Shown here: positions 22,650 to 33,272 of the stretch, in pieces
How positions within the stretch are numbered: position 1 is the stretch's first letter
Layout of the letters: each line of letters starts with the position of its first letter
Source of the DNA: Populus alba
Taxonomy: Eukaryota; Streptophyta; Magnoliopsida; Malpighiales; Salicaceae
Length of the DNA: 64,000 bases
Reading direction: 5' to 3'
NCBI RefSeq assembly: GCF_005239225.2
Contig: NC_133300.1
Location: forward strand, 2,137,875-2,201,874
Notes under the pieces: model-generated
The model's database searches: none
The model's input: the letters and a program-made list of their open reading frames with translations, nothing else
What the model was told of the DNA's origin: nothing
Made by a program: the position numbers and the translations under genes

Positions 22650-23250
22650 GGTCCCGTTTGGTGGAATGTAATTTTTTTAAAAAAATAAATTTAAAAAAAA
22701 GTGAATTATTTTATGATGTTTGATAGTGTAATAGAAAATAAATTGGTAAATACTTTTCAGTGTTTGGTTATGTCATGGAAAATGAGCTGGAAAATAACTT
22801 ATTAATGTTTTATTTTTCTCAAGTTTATTAAAATAATGAGGAACAAATCTTACAAATTAAAAGGTTGAATGAGAATGAAATTAAAAAAATATATAATTTC
22901 ATAAATTATCTCAAATAAAATAAATAATACTTAAAATAATAGAGATCAAATTTAAAAAAAAAATGAAAGATGAAGAAATTAAAATAATAATAATTAAAAT
23001 TTCATAAATTATTTCAAATAAAATAAGTAACAATAAAAAAAATAAGGATCAAATTTTATAGATAAAAAATTTCAATAAAAAAATGATAAGAAAAACACAA
23101 ATAACAATTATAAAAATAAGAACCAAAATTAATATAAAAAATAAATTTTAAGAGATGAAATTGATAAATAAATATTCAAAATAAAATATATAGAGTAATT
23201 AAAAATTTAAAAACTAAATTTGATATAATCAATAAATAATATAACATTTC
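22650..23250. mobile_element. Second, related AT-rich element remnant
   Basis: It begins GGTCCCGTTTGGTGG after TATCTA, the same hexamer that precedes the element at 21608, and shares its TGTTTGGTTATGTCATG-type phrases. The interior decays into A-rich DNA, and the right terminus could not be found. Nothing else is seen up to the next CNL fragment. Confidence 0.4.
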
Positions 23251-23448
23251 GAATGAAACACTGAATACCATCAACGGACTACTCGACGGTGTGGAGGAGA
23301 AGCAGATTACAAGTTCTGCTGTGAAGAACTGGCTTAATGATGTTAAGCATGCTGTGTGTGAAGCTGAGGACATACTGGAGGAGATTGATTATGAATGTCT
23401 ACGATCCAAGGACATTGATGTTAAACATGCTGTCTATGGAGCTGAGGA
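23251..23448 (+). pseudogene. CNL coiled-coil fragment
   Basis: Codes for NETLNTINGLLD, VEEKQITSSAVKNWLNDVK and AEDILEEIDYE, that is, the second half of CNL exon 1. The 5' part of exon 1 and the splice donor are missing. A partial repeat of the KHAVYEAED stretch (23421-23448) marks the junction with the following gene fragment. Confidence 0.85.
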
Positions 23449-23963
23449 TTGGAGAAGTAGCGGATGCTGGAGAAAGTTCACGCCCTGGAGTAAGAACTAT
23501 GAAAACAATGCTTTTAAGAATTGGTGAAGTTTCGTTAACTTCCTTGTTTATAACTCACTACTTTCTTATATAGGAAAAATCAGGATGGACTTTGCTGATG
23601 ACGAACTTAATTCTAGAGTTTGCATCTGCAGTTTTTGACCAGCTGGGTTATGCATCAATTGGCATGGTGTTGGCATTTGTAGCTTTGCTTCTTGCTACTG
23701 CTGAACTCATTTACATGGCTCGAAAGGAGAAAATGAGCCTATTGCCCTGTTTCCATCGCCCATCGACCGGTACTTCCGCACCTGGAGAGCCTGTTGGCAC
23801 TATTGTTGAGTATTTTGGATTGGTTGGTGCTGTCTGGCAATGCTTTTATTCGATAGTGGAGTATGCATATGCTCGTCAGGAGAAAGATAATCCAATTAAA
23901 ATGTGTCTTCTGCCTTTCCTTTTCTTATTATGTGTGGTATTTTCCAAATTAATCAAAAAATAG
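23446..23963 (+). pseudogene. 3' end of an unrecognised membrane-protein gene
   Basis: Two exons can be inferred: about 23446-23488 (encoding VADAGESSRPG), donor GTAAGA, acceptor TTATATAG, then 23574-23963. Both borders are phase 0. The joined product reads ..SSRPG + EKSGWTLLMTN.. and ends with three likely membrane segments: IGMVLAFVALLLATAELIY, a second at VEYFGLVGAVWQCFYS, and MCLLPFLFLLCVVFSKLI before a K-rich tail. I do not recognise the family. The 5' part has been replaced by a CNL coiled-coil fragment, and their reading frames do not agree, so this is not a clean fusion gene. If an intact parent exists elsewhere in the genome it should be easy to find with this 3' end. The splice sites are inferred, not proven. 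Confidence 0.5.
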
Positions 23964-24427
23964 TTTCATTGACAAGAGTGCTGAGGAACGGTATTTTCTT
24001 AACTAAAAAAATGGCAGTGTTTTGTTTTGCTTAATTAGGACTATATATTTTTAGTAGAATGTGTCGACGACTTTGACACAGGATATGATCTCTTCTTCTT
24101 ATTGTTTTAAATTTCTTGCAGCTCTATATCAATTCTGGTCTTTAATATCTTGCAATTTCTTGCAGTTCCTACACCACGAGAGCCAATGACCATCGATCTT
24201 TAATTTGAGTAAAGCCTATTTCTTATCTCTTCATCATGGAAGAAAAAAGAGAATTTCTAGGCTAATGGTTGGTTACTGTCTCACAATAGAAAAAGATAGT
24301 GAAGATAGAAGGAATATATTTTCTATTTTAAAAATATAGAAATTTATTAAAAACCTTTAGTAAAATATATATTTATTTTATGTTTTTGTGTTTTGTTTTT
24401 TTGTTTTTTCTATTCTAATATAGTAAT
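23964..24427. other. Intergenic, no feature seen
   Basis: Probable 3' flank of the membrane-protein fragment, then T-rich DNA. No open frame or repeat termini recognised. Confidence 0.5.
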
Positions 24428-25619
24428 TGTCATAACCTCATTTTTGACCTTTTTTTTTAATTATTTTATTTAAAAAAAAATGATGAAAAACAAATAAAAA
24501 TAAAATAAATGAAGAATGAATTAAATTTTGGGTTAAGGGCAACATGATTGGAAGTTTAAAGATTTAATTAAACTCTTGACTAGTTTAATTAATTAAATCA
24601 AGGGTTTAATTGGAGAATTGATTTAATTAAAATTTAGATTATTTTAATTAATGAAATCAAGATTTTAATTGAATAATTAATAAGTTTGAGGACTTAATTA
24701 AACTTTGATTTAATTAATTAAAAGAATCAGGGGTGTAATTGAAAAAATATCAAAGTTTGGAGCCGATTCAAGGAAACATTGCTAGAAAATTAAAGTCCAA
24801 TGACCAAATTGAATAGTCCAAACACCTAGAACTGTTGTGTAAATGGCATTATATCTCAAGGATTTAATTGAATTTAATCCAAGGGCACAATTACAAATCA
24901 ATTATTTCTGATTAGGATCCCAATTGTTAAGTTTAAATTGTTTAGGGACCAAATTGAAAAACAGCCATGCCCAAGGACACAACAACACCGTTTTGGAAGC
25001 AATGTTCATCGTCTCCTACATTTGCGCGGATGAAGCCGGTTCAACGGGGAAATCAGCTGCAACAAATCCGATCATGGATCATATCTCTTGCCCACGATCT
25101 CGTTTGTGGATTTCATAACAATCCTGCAAAGGCAGGACTGGTTGAGGGGCAAGCTTCTCTATAAAAGGGGGCGGAAAATCAGAGGGAAAGAGGAAGAACC
25201 AGGGGGGCCAGTGGAGGGAGATTGAACAAAAAACCGGGAATAAAGACTTAAGCAAAAGCCACAAAAAGGCCTCAGCAACAGAGGAGGATTCGAGGGGGGA
25301 CGAAATAGAGAAAAAATAAAAACCAAAGGAAGCCAGGATACAGACCAAGGCAGGAGGCAGATCATAAAAAGAAACAGAGGAAAACAGGGGAAAGAACACT
25401 GTAAACAGGGAAGAGACAGACAAGAAGGGACAGAGAAGAAAAAAAAAAGACCGAGAAAAACAGGAGTCAAACAAAAAGATAAAAACGAAGAAACAGAGGA
25501 GACGGCAGTAGGGGCGAGTACTAGAGAAAGCTTGGGTCCAACCAACCCGCAGCACCAGGACCCTTACCATCATAGGCTTCGCCCAGCGATTCCAGAAAAC
25601 TCACAGTTCATAGGAAATT
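24428..25619 (+). mobile_element. Truncated LTR-like sequence with TATA box, plus orientation
   Basis: Starts TGTCATAACCTC, a usual start of plant gypsy LTRs, after GTAAT. It continues with degenerate TTTAATTAATTAAATCAAGG-type repeats like the U3 of other LTRs here, a TATA box (25160-25166) and a purine-rich leader. It is cut at about 25619 where copia sequence in the other orientation begins. Apparent frames of 128-164 codons on the minus strand (25079-25573) are low-complexity. Confidence 0.6.
25160..25166 (+). promoter_or_regulatory. TATA box of the truncated LTR
   Basis: TATAAAA in the context CTTCTCTATAAAAGGGGGCG. Confidence 0.6.
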
Positions 25620-26927
25620 GTTTGGTAAGCTGACTTATTGAAAGTAAATTTTTAGTTAATTCAGGAACAAGGAGAACATCATTAATAGGTAATTTAGTAT
25701 TGTTTTATTTAATAAATGAATCTCCAATACCAACAACTGGTAGAGACGATCGATTTCCAATAACAATAGAGTCAGTTCCAAAATACTTACGAACATCAGT
25801 TAACATACCTGGCTTACTTGTCATGTGATTTAATGTACCAGTGTATGATGTCCATTCCGTGTCAACTACGGTGTTGTCTAGCGTAAAGGCTGCTAGTGCT
25901 TGTGGTATTTCAGTGTCCTGAGTAGTATTTTGTTTAGGTATCCACTAGCATATTTTAGCAATGTGACCCGTTGTGCCACAATATTGGCATTTGTCTTCGC
26001 GATACAAATCTCATTCTGTTTGAGTCATGCGGCGTTCTCCTGGTGGTGGAGGACGGCGTGGTTGAGTGAGATTAAAATACCTTCTGTTTTGATCTCCAGA
26101 TTGCTGGGCTTGAAATCCTCTTCCATCAGATGTGAACTGATATGTACTACGTGCTGAGGAAGGTTGCTATGTTCTCTGCTGATGGTGTTGCTATTGTTGT
26201 CCATAAAACGCAAGTTGTTGTGGAACCTGTGTGTTTGTTATGAAGGAGAACCAATTTCGGCGTTGATCAAAGTTTTGAAGCTGTGAAACCAGCTCTGAAT
26301 AGGATGGTCTTGTAGGCTTCAACATGGTTGTTGTGAAGTTTTCATAGTATGGACCAAGGCTGGTTAGAAGACAAAAAACCTTTTCATTGTCTGAAACTGG
26401 TTTTCCAATTGCTACAAGGCTATCACACAATCTTTTGAAGGTGCGGATATGCTCTTCCATGGATTGATTTTCATGTTTACGGAAGTAGGTAACCTGCTGC
26501 CGAAGTGTGAATTCACGTTCTTGTGAATCCTTAGCATATGCATTCTTCAATTCTTCCCAAACAGCAAATGTTGTTTCTAGTCCAACAACAAGACTAAGTG
26601 CTTCTTCAGACAAGGTTTCCAATAATCCAACCTCGAAGGAGTTGGTCAGATTTTCTCCAAGTGATGAAGGCCTCTGTTAGGACTGGTGCTGTATTTTTTG
26701 TGTGCAGGTTGTTGATTGAATCTTGTGTGTTGTATTTTGCTGGTGCAAGAACTTCATTGGTGAGATGCTCAACAAGCTCCTGACTTTCTGCAAGAGCTAG
26801 AGCTTGTTCTCTCCATAATGGGTAGTTTGTTTGGTTAAGTTTGAGGGTAATAAAGTCACCAACATTGAGAGACAACAAAGTCATTGTGAAGGATGTGATT
26901 GTATTTGATATGTGTGTGCTCAATCAA
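25620..26927 (-). pseudogene. Ty1/copia gag and start of protease, truncated
   Basis: The minus strand encodes copia Gag: an N-terminal part with LNQTNYPLWREQ (from 26923), a frame change near 26610, then the UBN2-type core with SLGPYYENF (to 26191), a CCHC zinc knuckle CQYCGTTGHIAKIC at about 25963-26005, and then protease-like codons down to the LLSVSQLT region near 25630. In the protease the usual DTGA reads YTGT (about 25830), so the catalytic Asp is lost. A stop follows the knuckle. Integrase, RT and RNase H are missing. The protein would have formed virus-like particles. The primer site and one LTR lie directly to the right. Confidence 0.85.
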
Positions 26928-26939
26928 GCTCTGATACCA
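26928..26939 (-). other. Primer-binding site for initiator tRNA-Met (copia)
   Basis: The minus strand reads TGGTATCAGAGC, the standard plant copia primer site complementary to the 3' end of tRNA-Met(i). Confidence 0.9.
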
Positions 26940-26950
26940 AGAGAAAAAGC

Positions 26951-27430
26951 TGAACAGGGGACACAACAGATGAAGAATATGTGTTTACTACAATACTATT
27001 AAGCATACAAACGTGAGCACCATTAATTATAATTTGTACAGGATACTCTTTATATATAGAGTAGTAATTAGCTATTGCCTTTTCATTACTTATTTCTTTC
27101 TATGAATACAATATTCCTTATTTATATATATTGATTTGTTTCTGATATAAGGTAGTTGTAGTTTCCTTCTATGAGAGGTGTGCCATAGCTGTAATTTCCT
27201 TCTTTGAGAAGTAGCCATTGGTTGAGGTAGCCACAGCTATGATTTCCATGTATGCTTAATTACCATTCTGAATAGTAGCCGTTGGAGATATTATTTCAGA
27301 ATGGTTGGTGACGAGAGGGAGGATCCTGTGGTGGTGCTGCTGTTGCAGTTGCTGGCAAAGGTGAGGATCCTGTGCTGTTGCTGCTGCTGTCTCCTGCTAC
27401 TGCTGTAGAGTTATTTTGTTGTTGTTAATA
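26951..27430 (-). mobile_element. 5' LTR of the truncated copia element
   Basis: Plus-strand edge TGAACAGGGG lies 11 nt from the primer site, and the far edge is GTTGTTGTTAATA, after which CNL-flank DNA shared with 32245 resumes. The ~480-bp length fits a copia LTR. The terminal TA instead of CA suggests decay, and the edges are uncertain by a few bases. Confidence 0.6.
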
Positions 27431-27544
27431 GGCATGAGCTTCATTCACTTGGACTTTAAATATTGCACATGAATCTTTGAAGAGGAATAAAATATATATT
27501 TTGTTATTGTGAATTTTTATTTTGTTTATGTGAATTAATTATTC
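27431..27544. repeat. CNL upstream DNA shared with 32245-32360
   Basis: CATGAGCTTCATTCACTTGG and following AT-rich DNA are repeated at 32245, showing that 27.4-30.6 kb is a deleted copy of the 32.2-41.2 kb unit. Confidence 0.75.
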
Positions 27545-28730
27545 ATTTATTTTTCTGCAAAAATCCACCAAGCCTCCTGCTTTCCACTACTCCTTTTCTC
27601 TCACATATTCCCACCCTCACCGTTTCTGAAAAAATCCACCATGGCTCTGGAGTTGATCGGCGGATCAATTCTCTCTCCTGTCATTCAGGTTCTGGTCGAC
27701 AGGTTATGCATGCAACTAATATCATTGGCTGTCTCTGGCGAAATTATGCTTGCAAATTCTCATTTATTAATTAGTTTTCTAGACATGGGCTTTGGATTTT
27801 TTAAAATCTGAATTATTTATATAAATTTTGTCAATTTTAAATAAGTTATATATTTTTTATAAGAGCATAAATAAATTTTAATTGTTCTGAAAAAATAAGG
27901 GATATAAAATTGAATTGTCTTTCAATATTTTTAATGATGAATAATTAGGACTTACGAGATTCAAAACCCATTATTATAAATATTAAATTTCTTAGTATTT
28001 ATATATATAATAATCACCAAGAATTATGCCCTTATTTTTTGTTAGCACAATTAGAATCTGAAATGATATTTTATATATGAAAGCTTCATATCTTTGTTTT
28101 AAGTATTAAACATAAATACTTTACTTTTAATATAATATAACAAGGGCTATGAAAATCACTAATGACATTTAATCACTTTCTTTTAAAACTTGAATTTTAC
28201 TGCGTGAATTAAGTTAGCATCAACAATTGTAAATTCTTGAAAAAGGGCTATGACACACGGCACGAGAGAGAAGTACTTGAGAGATTGGAGCCTTCTGAAA
28301 ATGTGAAAGAGCTTGCCATTACTGGTTACGGGGGTACAACGTTTCCAGGCTGGCTTGGAAACTCTTCTTTCTCAAATATGGTAAAGTTGACACTTTCTGG
28401 ATGTAAGAACTGCATCCTCTTGCCACCACTGGGGCAGCTGCCTTCTCTAAAAGAGCTCTATATTGAAGGATTTGATGATGTCGTGGCTGTTGGTTCTGAG
28501 TTCTATGGAAGTGACTCTTCGATGGAGAATCCATTTAAATCCCTCAAAATATTACAGTTCAAGGGGACGAAAAAATGGCAGGAATGGAAAACAGATGTAG
28601 CTGGTGCTTTCCCTCAGCTTACAGATCTCATCATATTAGGTTGTCCCGAGTTAACAAGTGCCGTGCCTCGTCACCTTCCTTCTTTATCGATTATTGGTAT
28701 TGAAGAATGTCCGCAGCTTGGGGAAGGATT
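27545..28730 (+). pseudogene. CNL pseudogene with two large internal deletions
   Basis: Leader with duplicated start context (27557, 27627), then MALELIGGSILSPVIQVLVD from 27641. After GTCGACAGG (27705) it jumps into intron sequence that in the paralogue starts at 33772, a loss of ~440 bp. The intron continues to about 28245 and then jumps into the mid-LRR region (RHEREVLERLEPSENVK, like 36350), a loss of ~2 kb that removes all of NB-ARC. LRR coding runs to EECPQLG at about 28720 and ends abruptly. Coiled coil, NB-ARC and the C-terminal LRR modules are absent. Not functional. Confidence 0.9.
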
Positions 28731-30215
28731 TAGGATACGAAAAAAAAAATTCATAAAATTAAAGTGAAAATACAAATAAATTTATTGTTAAAATTATATT
28801 TTTTGATGTTTTGTGGAATATAATTCATCTATAATTAAATTTGAATCTGAATTGATAGTGTAATAACCCCTCAACCGGGATAAAATAATAATCTCATGTC
28901 AACTAGAAAACAAAATAATTAAATTTTTTCAATGTCAACCATCTGACCATGGACATGTGATTTAGATAATTTTATTGAAAGGAAAGCAAAAACAAAACAC
29001 AAAAACTAATTTTCATAAAAAATAAATATTGAAGAATAATTTTTTTTTAAATAATTTCTCTCATGAAGAAACCAAAAATCAATATGTGCAAACCTTTTAA
29101 AAAAAAAAAAGAGAAGAAGCTAAGTGACGAAAATCTTAAAAATACCAATAAAAAAAGAGTTAAAACAAAATAAACATAAGTAAAAAAAAAAGATTAAATT
29201 CAACAATAAAAAATAGAAATTAAATGATGAGGAATAAAATCAAAACAATATCTAATTAGTTGAAGGATTTAAAAATATCAAAAAGAAATAGTGTTAAATT
29301 TAATATAAAAATAAAATAAAATGATTAGAGAGAAATAGAAATAAATACTATTTTTATAAAATAAAAACAAAAGAAAAAATCAATAAAAAAATAAAAACTA
29401 TATGTGATATAAGTGTTATCCGCACATATCAACCATTGGTTCCAAACAAAACCATAAAATAAAAAAACTGGACACTTGTAGTCATCAGGTCCAAACCTAC
29501 CTGAAAGGCAGAAGTAACTGCATATGCATTTGCAATACCATGCCACAACCAAATCAATCGTTACCAAAAACATCCTTTATTCATTATTAAAGGTCTTCTC
29601 GTTAACAAAACAGAAAAACAAAGTGAAAAAAAGAGAGAGAGAGAGATTGGTTTCAATGGCAAATGCATAAGCAAAAACTAATCAGATATGGAAACCATAA
29701 AGAGAGCAACGAAGGGATAAAAATCGATCAAAAAACCCTTACTGAAAGAAGAAACAACACACATTCACCTCACGTGTCCTCTATCGGTTTGTTCAAGAAA
29801 AAAAGAGACAAGAACTGCATCACCACCTCCATCCTCTCTCAGTAGCTTCTTCTTCTCCAATGTGGATACCTTTTTGGTTCTTACATGTTCTATGCCTCCT
29901 CTCCCTTTTCTAAATCATGACTACAAGTGAAGAAAACAACTCTAATCCCACCCAAGAACAATGCTCTAATACCAAAGTCCATAGGAGACAAAAGAGATTT
30001 AAAGTTAAAGAAGAGAGAAAAGAAAAGGAAGCCAACAAAAGAGAATAAAAGGCTGAACAAATACTAAAACCCTAACTAGAACAAGTAATTAAGCTCATAA
30101 CTCACTAAATAAAATACCCAATAATAATTAAATTAAACCCAATAAATAATGTTTAATTAATAAATTTCAACTAAAAATTCAAATAAATTAAATTAAAACA
30201 TAAACTAAAGCCCAA
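28731..30215. repeat. Intergenic DNA duplicated at 39800-40970
   Basis: No gene. A-rich DNA with phrases shared in the same order with the region right of the second large CNL, for example GATTTAGATAATTTT, AACCATTGGTTCCAAACAAA and CACCACCTCCATCCTCTCT. This supports a segmental duplication covering CNL and flank. Confidence 0.75.
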
Positions 30216-30432
30216 TTTTTTAATGATTTGAGCTAACCTATGATTTATGATAATATAAATGGGTGTTTCGAGTCAGTATCCCCACTATTTTTTGTCTTTG
30301 GTGGAAAAAAAGAGAGGTGCATATTTTTTAATGATTTGAGCTACCCTATGATTTATGATAATATAAATGGGTGTTTCGAGTCAGTATCCCCACTATTTTT
30401 TTGTCTTTGGTGGAAAAAAAGAGAGGTGCATA
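30216..30432. repeat. 108-bp tandem duplication
   Basis: TTTTTTAATGATTTGAGCTA begins at 30216 and again at 30324; the two units differ at only a few positions. The corresponding place at 40955 has one unit. Confidence 0.9.
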
Positions 30433-30689
30433 TGTTTTTGTTAGGCCAAAAGTAACTTTGCTCGCCCTAAAATAAGAAAAAGAAGGTTGCACCTTCAACA
30501 TTTTAACCTTTAAGAAGAAGTGAAAAGAAAAGGTAGAAGCAGACATCATGATTATCCAAAATGCAATATTTGATCTCTGGTCCAAGCAACAAATCCACGG
30601 CTATCACAAAGATGTTGTCCACTTCTTTTGCCTTCCTTCTCTTACTTTTCTAGCTATTTTTTCCTAAACTTTCATCCCCTCTCAGCGCT

Positions 30690-30918
30690 GGGAATGCACT
30701 AAGCGATGAAGATTGCTGGCAGGTTCTTCTTGCAAGGTATGCATTTAATTTAGGGTTGCAAATTCTTGAGCAGCCTCACACTTGGAAACATTTGGCAGAG
30801 GAATAGCGAGAAAGTGCAAAGGTTTACTGCTGGCTGCGAAGACCTCTGGGAGTCTTTTTGCACTCTGAAGGAGATGTCAAGCAGTATGTGGGGTTTGTCG
30901 AATGAAAACATCCCTTAA
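30690..30918 (+). pseudogene. CNL fragment covering RNBS-C to GLPL region
   Basis: CTAAGCGATGAAGATTGCTG, then TTTGGCAGAGGAATAGCGAG, GTGCAAAGGTTTACTGCTGG and GTCGAATGAAAACATCCCT follow the NB-ARC order of the intact gene (18128-18358), with several indels and a ~20-bp loss. It ends where AT-rich DNA begins at 30919. Confidence 0.85.
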
Positions 30919-31247
30919 GTTAAATTAAAAAAATATTTTTAATGAAGTATATATCATGCTAAAATCGGTAATGGGTTTCGACGAATATAAGAATTAGGAA
31001 AAATTAAAAAAAATTAAAATAGATGTGTTTTGAGAGTGATAAAATAATTTTAAGAAATTATAATGAAAATTAAAAATAAAAGTAAAACAAATAACTTTGT
31101 GAAAAAGTGTTTGTGTAAACCTCAGTTAAAAATCAGTAACGTTACAATGAAATTATAGTAAATTTATAAATTAAACAAATTGTAGAATGAAAAAATAAAT
31201 ATATTATATGGTCTCGAGAAATTAGTAAAACAACTTGTATAGTTCCG
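30919..31247. other. AT-rich intergenic DNA, nothing recognised
   Basis: A-rich, no open frame, no repeat ends found. Confidence 0.5.
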
Positions 31248-31312
31248 CGAAGATCCACCATGGCTCTGGAGTTGAGTGGAGGTCACTTATCTGTGCTGTC
31301 ATTGAGGTTCAA
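31248..31312 (+). pseudogene. CNL exon 1 start, short fragment
   Basis: TCCGCGAAGATCCACCATGG opens a frame MALELSGGHLSVLSLRF that is closest to the fragment at 13494-13560. It ends after ~17 codons in the AT-rich dispersed repeat. Confidence 0.75.
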
Positions 31313-31815
31313 TCAATAAAAAAGTTTAAAGTTCATCTTTTAAATTATTGTGAGAAGTACTAAAGTACCGTTCAATTTGTAAGAACACCAGTCTTTTTTA
31401 TAAGCCAACAATTACACTTTTTAAATTTGCTATTATAATAATTTTTATTTATGTGATAATTTCACCCATGTTCTTTTAGCTTTCTACCAAATACCTTCTA
31501 ATAGTAATGCCAAATGAAGTTTTTTTAAAAAATAGTTTTGAACTAATTTTATGTGTTTATATTTTAGCTGTAAACTTCATTTCCCACATGTTTCATTCTT
31601 TTACTATTGAGTTTTGTTATTGGAAATTCTCATTAAAGTTTACTGTGGTTCCTATTTTTTTATTATCCTTCTAGTTTTATCTATTTATATTTAATTTTAA
31701 AAATTTATTTTCCTCACATTTCAATTCAGTATAAAGAGAAAAAATGCTAGGAAAAAAAAAAAGAAAACAAAGAAGTATTTTGGTGAGTCATATTTCAAGA
31801 ACATAAATATTGATT
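31313..31815. repeat. AT-rich dispersed repeat
   Basis: Parallels 2160-2594, 5180-5700 and 13620-13750, including AAGCCAACAATTACACTTTT and AGTAATGCCAAATGAAG-type phrases. It always follows a hAT remnant or a CNL exon 1 stub. No gene. Confidence 0.7.
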
Positions 31816-32093
31816 TTAATTAATGTTAATAGATTTACCTTTAAAAAAGAAGTTAAATCAATGTGATTTTACTGTTTAACCATGATAGAAAAGACAAATT
31901 GGTGCTTATAAAGTTTTTTTGTATGGTTTTTTTAAGGTTCCCAAGATATTTTTGGTTAAAAACAAGTTGACATTTAAGAGTTTTGGTAGTCCAAAACGTT
32001 GGTTTCTAATTTCCTACTAGACAACAACATATTATTTGCTAAAGTGAAACAACATGTTATTTGTTCTATTTCAAAAAAATCTTAGACAAATTG

Positions 32094-32123
32094 CTAAAAG
32101 GTTAGGCTTGCGTGTTTATATAT

Positions 32124-32156
<33 letters not shown>

Positions 32157-32180
32157 AAACACGCAAGCCTAACCTTTTAG
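32094..32180. repeat. Palindrome: 24-bp perfect inverted repeats around an (AT)n core
   Basis: The left arm 32094-32117 (CTAAAAGGTTAGGCTTGCGT, then GTTT) and right arm 32157-32180 are exact complements; the 39-bp centre is a TA-rich run, itself self-complementary. Possible fold-back MITE; no clear target duplication was found. Confidence 0.9.
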
Positions 32181-32244
32181 ATTCAATAGAGGCTGATCAT
32201 GTAGCAAATCAAGCATTTGAGCCTAGCCTTTCAAAGCATGGGTG

Positions 32245-33272
32245 CGCATGAGCTTCATTCACTTGGTCTTTAAATATTGCACATGAATCTTTACAGAGGA
32301 ATAAAATATATATTTTGTTATTGTGAATTTTTATTTGTTTGTTTATGTGAATTAATTATTCTTTTTATTTTTCCTTACAAGCGCATAAAAATTATAAAGA
32401 CATAATTTTTTGTTACTGAAACTTTCTATTCAAATCATGATGATTTTTTATTTTAAAAAAATGTTTCTAATAAAAAAAACATGTTTTCTTCAAAATAAAA
32501 AAAAACAAATAAATAAGGAAAAGGGAGTTTTGTACAAAGAAACATATTTTTTCCTCATGGATTTAAATTATTAGAATTCTTGAGAATATTGGTTTTAATA
32601 ACTTTAAGTGCTAATTCAAAAAAGGGTTTTATTAATAAAAAATATTTGTTTATTCAAAATAGGAAAAAAAATATAAGAGATGAAAAGAATTTGAAACAAA
32701 AAATCTATAAAATTTAAATCATCCAAACTCTTTCAAATATTTATTTTAATTGCCATATAATTAAATAAAAATTAACTATAAAAATGGTCTCGCTGTCTTT
32801 TCTATTTCCTTATTATAATATTTATATATGTATCTATGTTTTGCTTTTTTATTAGAAAAATCAACTTCTTAATTTAAATTTAATCTTTAATTAACATTCA
32901 TGTTTTTTTTACAGTTTATATATTTTTAAATTTATTGTATTAAACACATATATTATCTTTTTATTCTTCGATTAACAAATTTATTTATTTATTTTTGTTG
33001 AAATTTGTTAAGATAGTATAAAAACACAACAATAATACCTGTGCCTGAATCGTGGAGCGCGGATACAATATAATATAATTAATATAATTTTCTTGTCTCT
33101 TATTTTCCTATAAAGTCTACGTATTCTCATCATGCAATTCAGTGGCCTAATTATCATTATCTCTCACATGATCACTTTCTCACCCTTTCTGCAAAAATCC
33201 ACCAAGCCTCCTGCTTTCCACTACTCCTTCTCTCACATATTCCCACCCTCACCGTTTCTGCAAAAATCCACC
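32245..33272 (+). promoter_or_regulatory. Upstream region and leader of the second large CNL copy
   Basis: 32480-33272 is collinear with 15570-16385 in front of the intact gene, including TACAATATAATATAATTAAT at about 33064 and the doubled start context at 33190 and 33259. 32245-32360 matches 27431-27544. No separate gene. Confidence 0.55.

Noticed and set aside
23446..23523. A continuous fusion of CNL coiled coil with the membrane protein
   Set aside because: The coiled-coil frame and the frame that joins the membrane exon in phase differ, so no single open product links them.
25079..25573. 128- and 164-codon minus-strand frames rich in F, S and L
   Set aside because: Complement of a purine-rich LTR leader; composition explains the open frames.
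26598..26783. Plus-strand frame within the copia region
   Set aside because: Shadow of the minus-strand Gag coding sequence.
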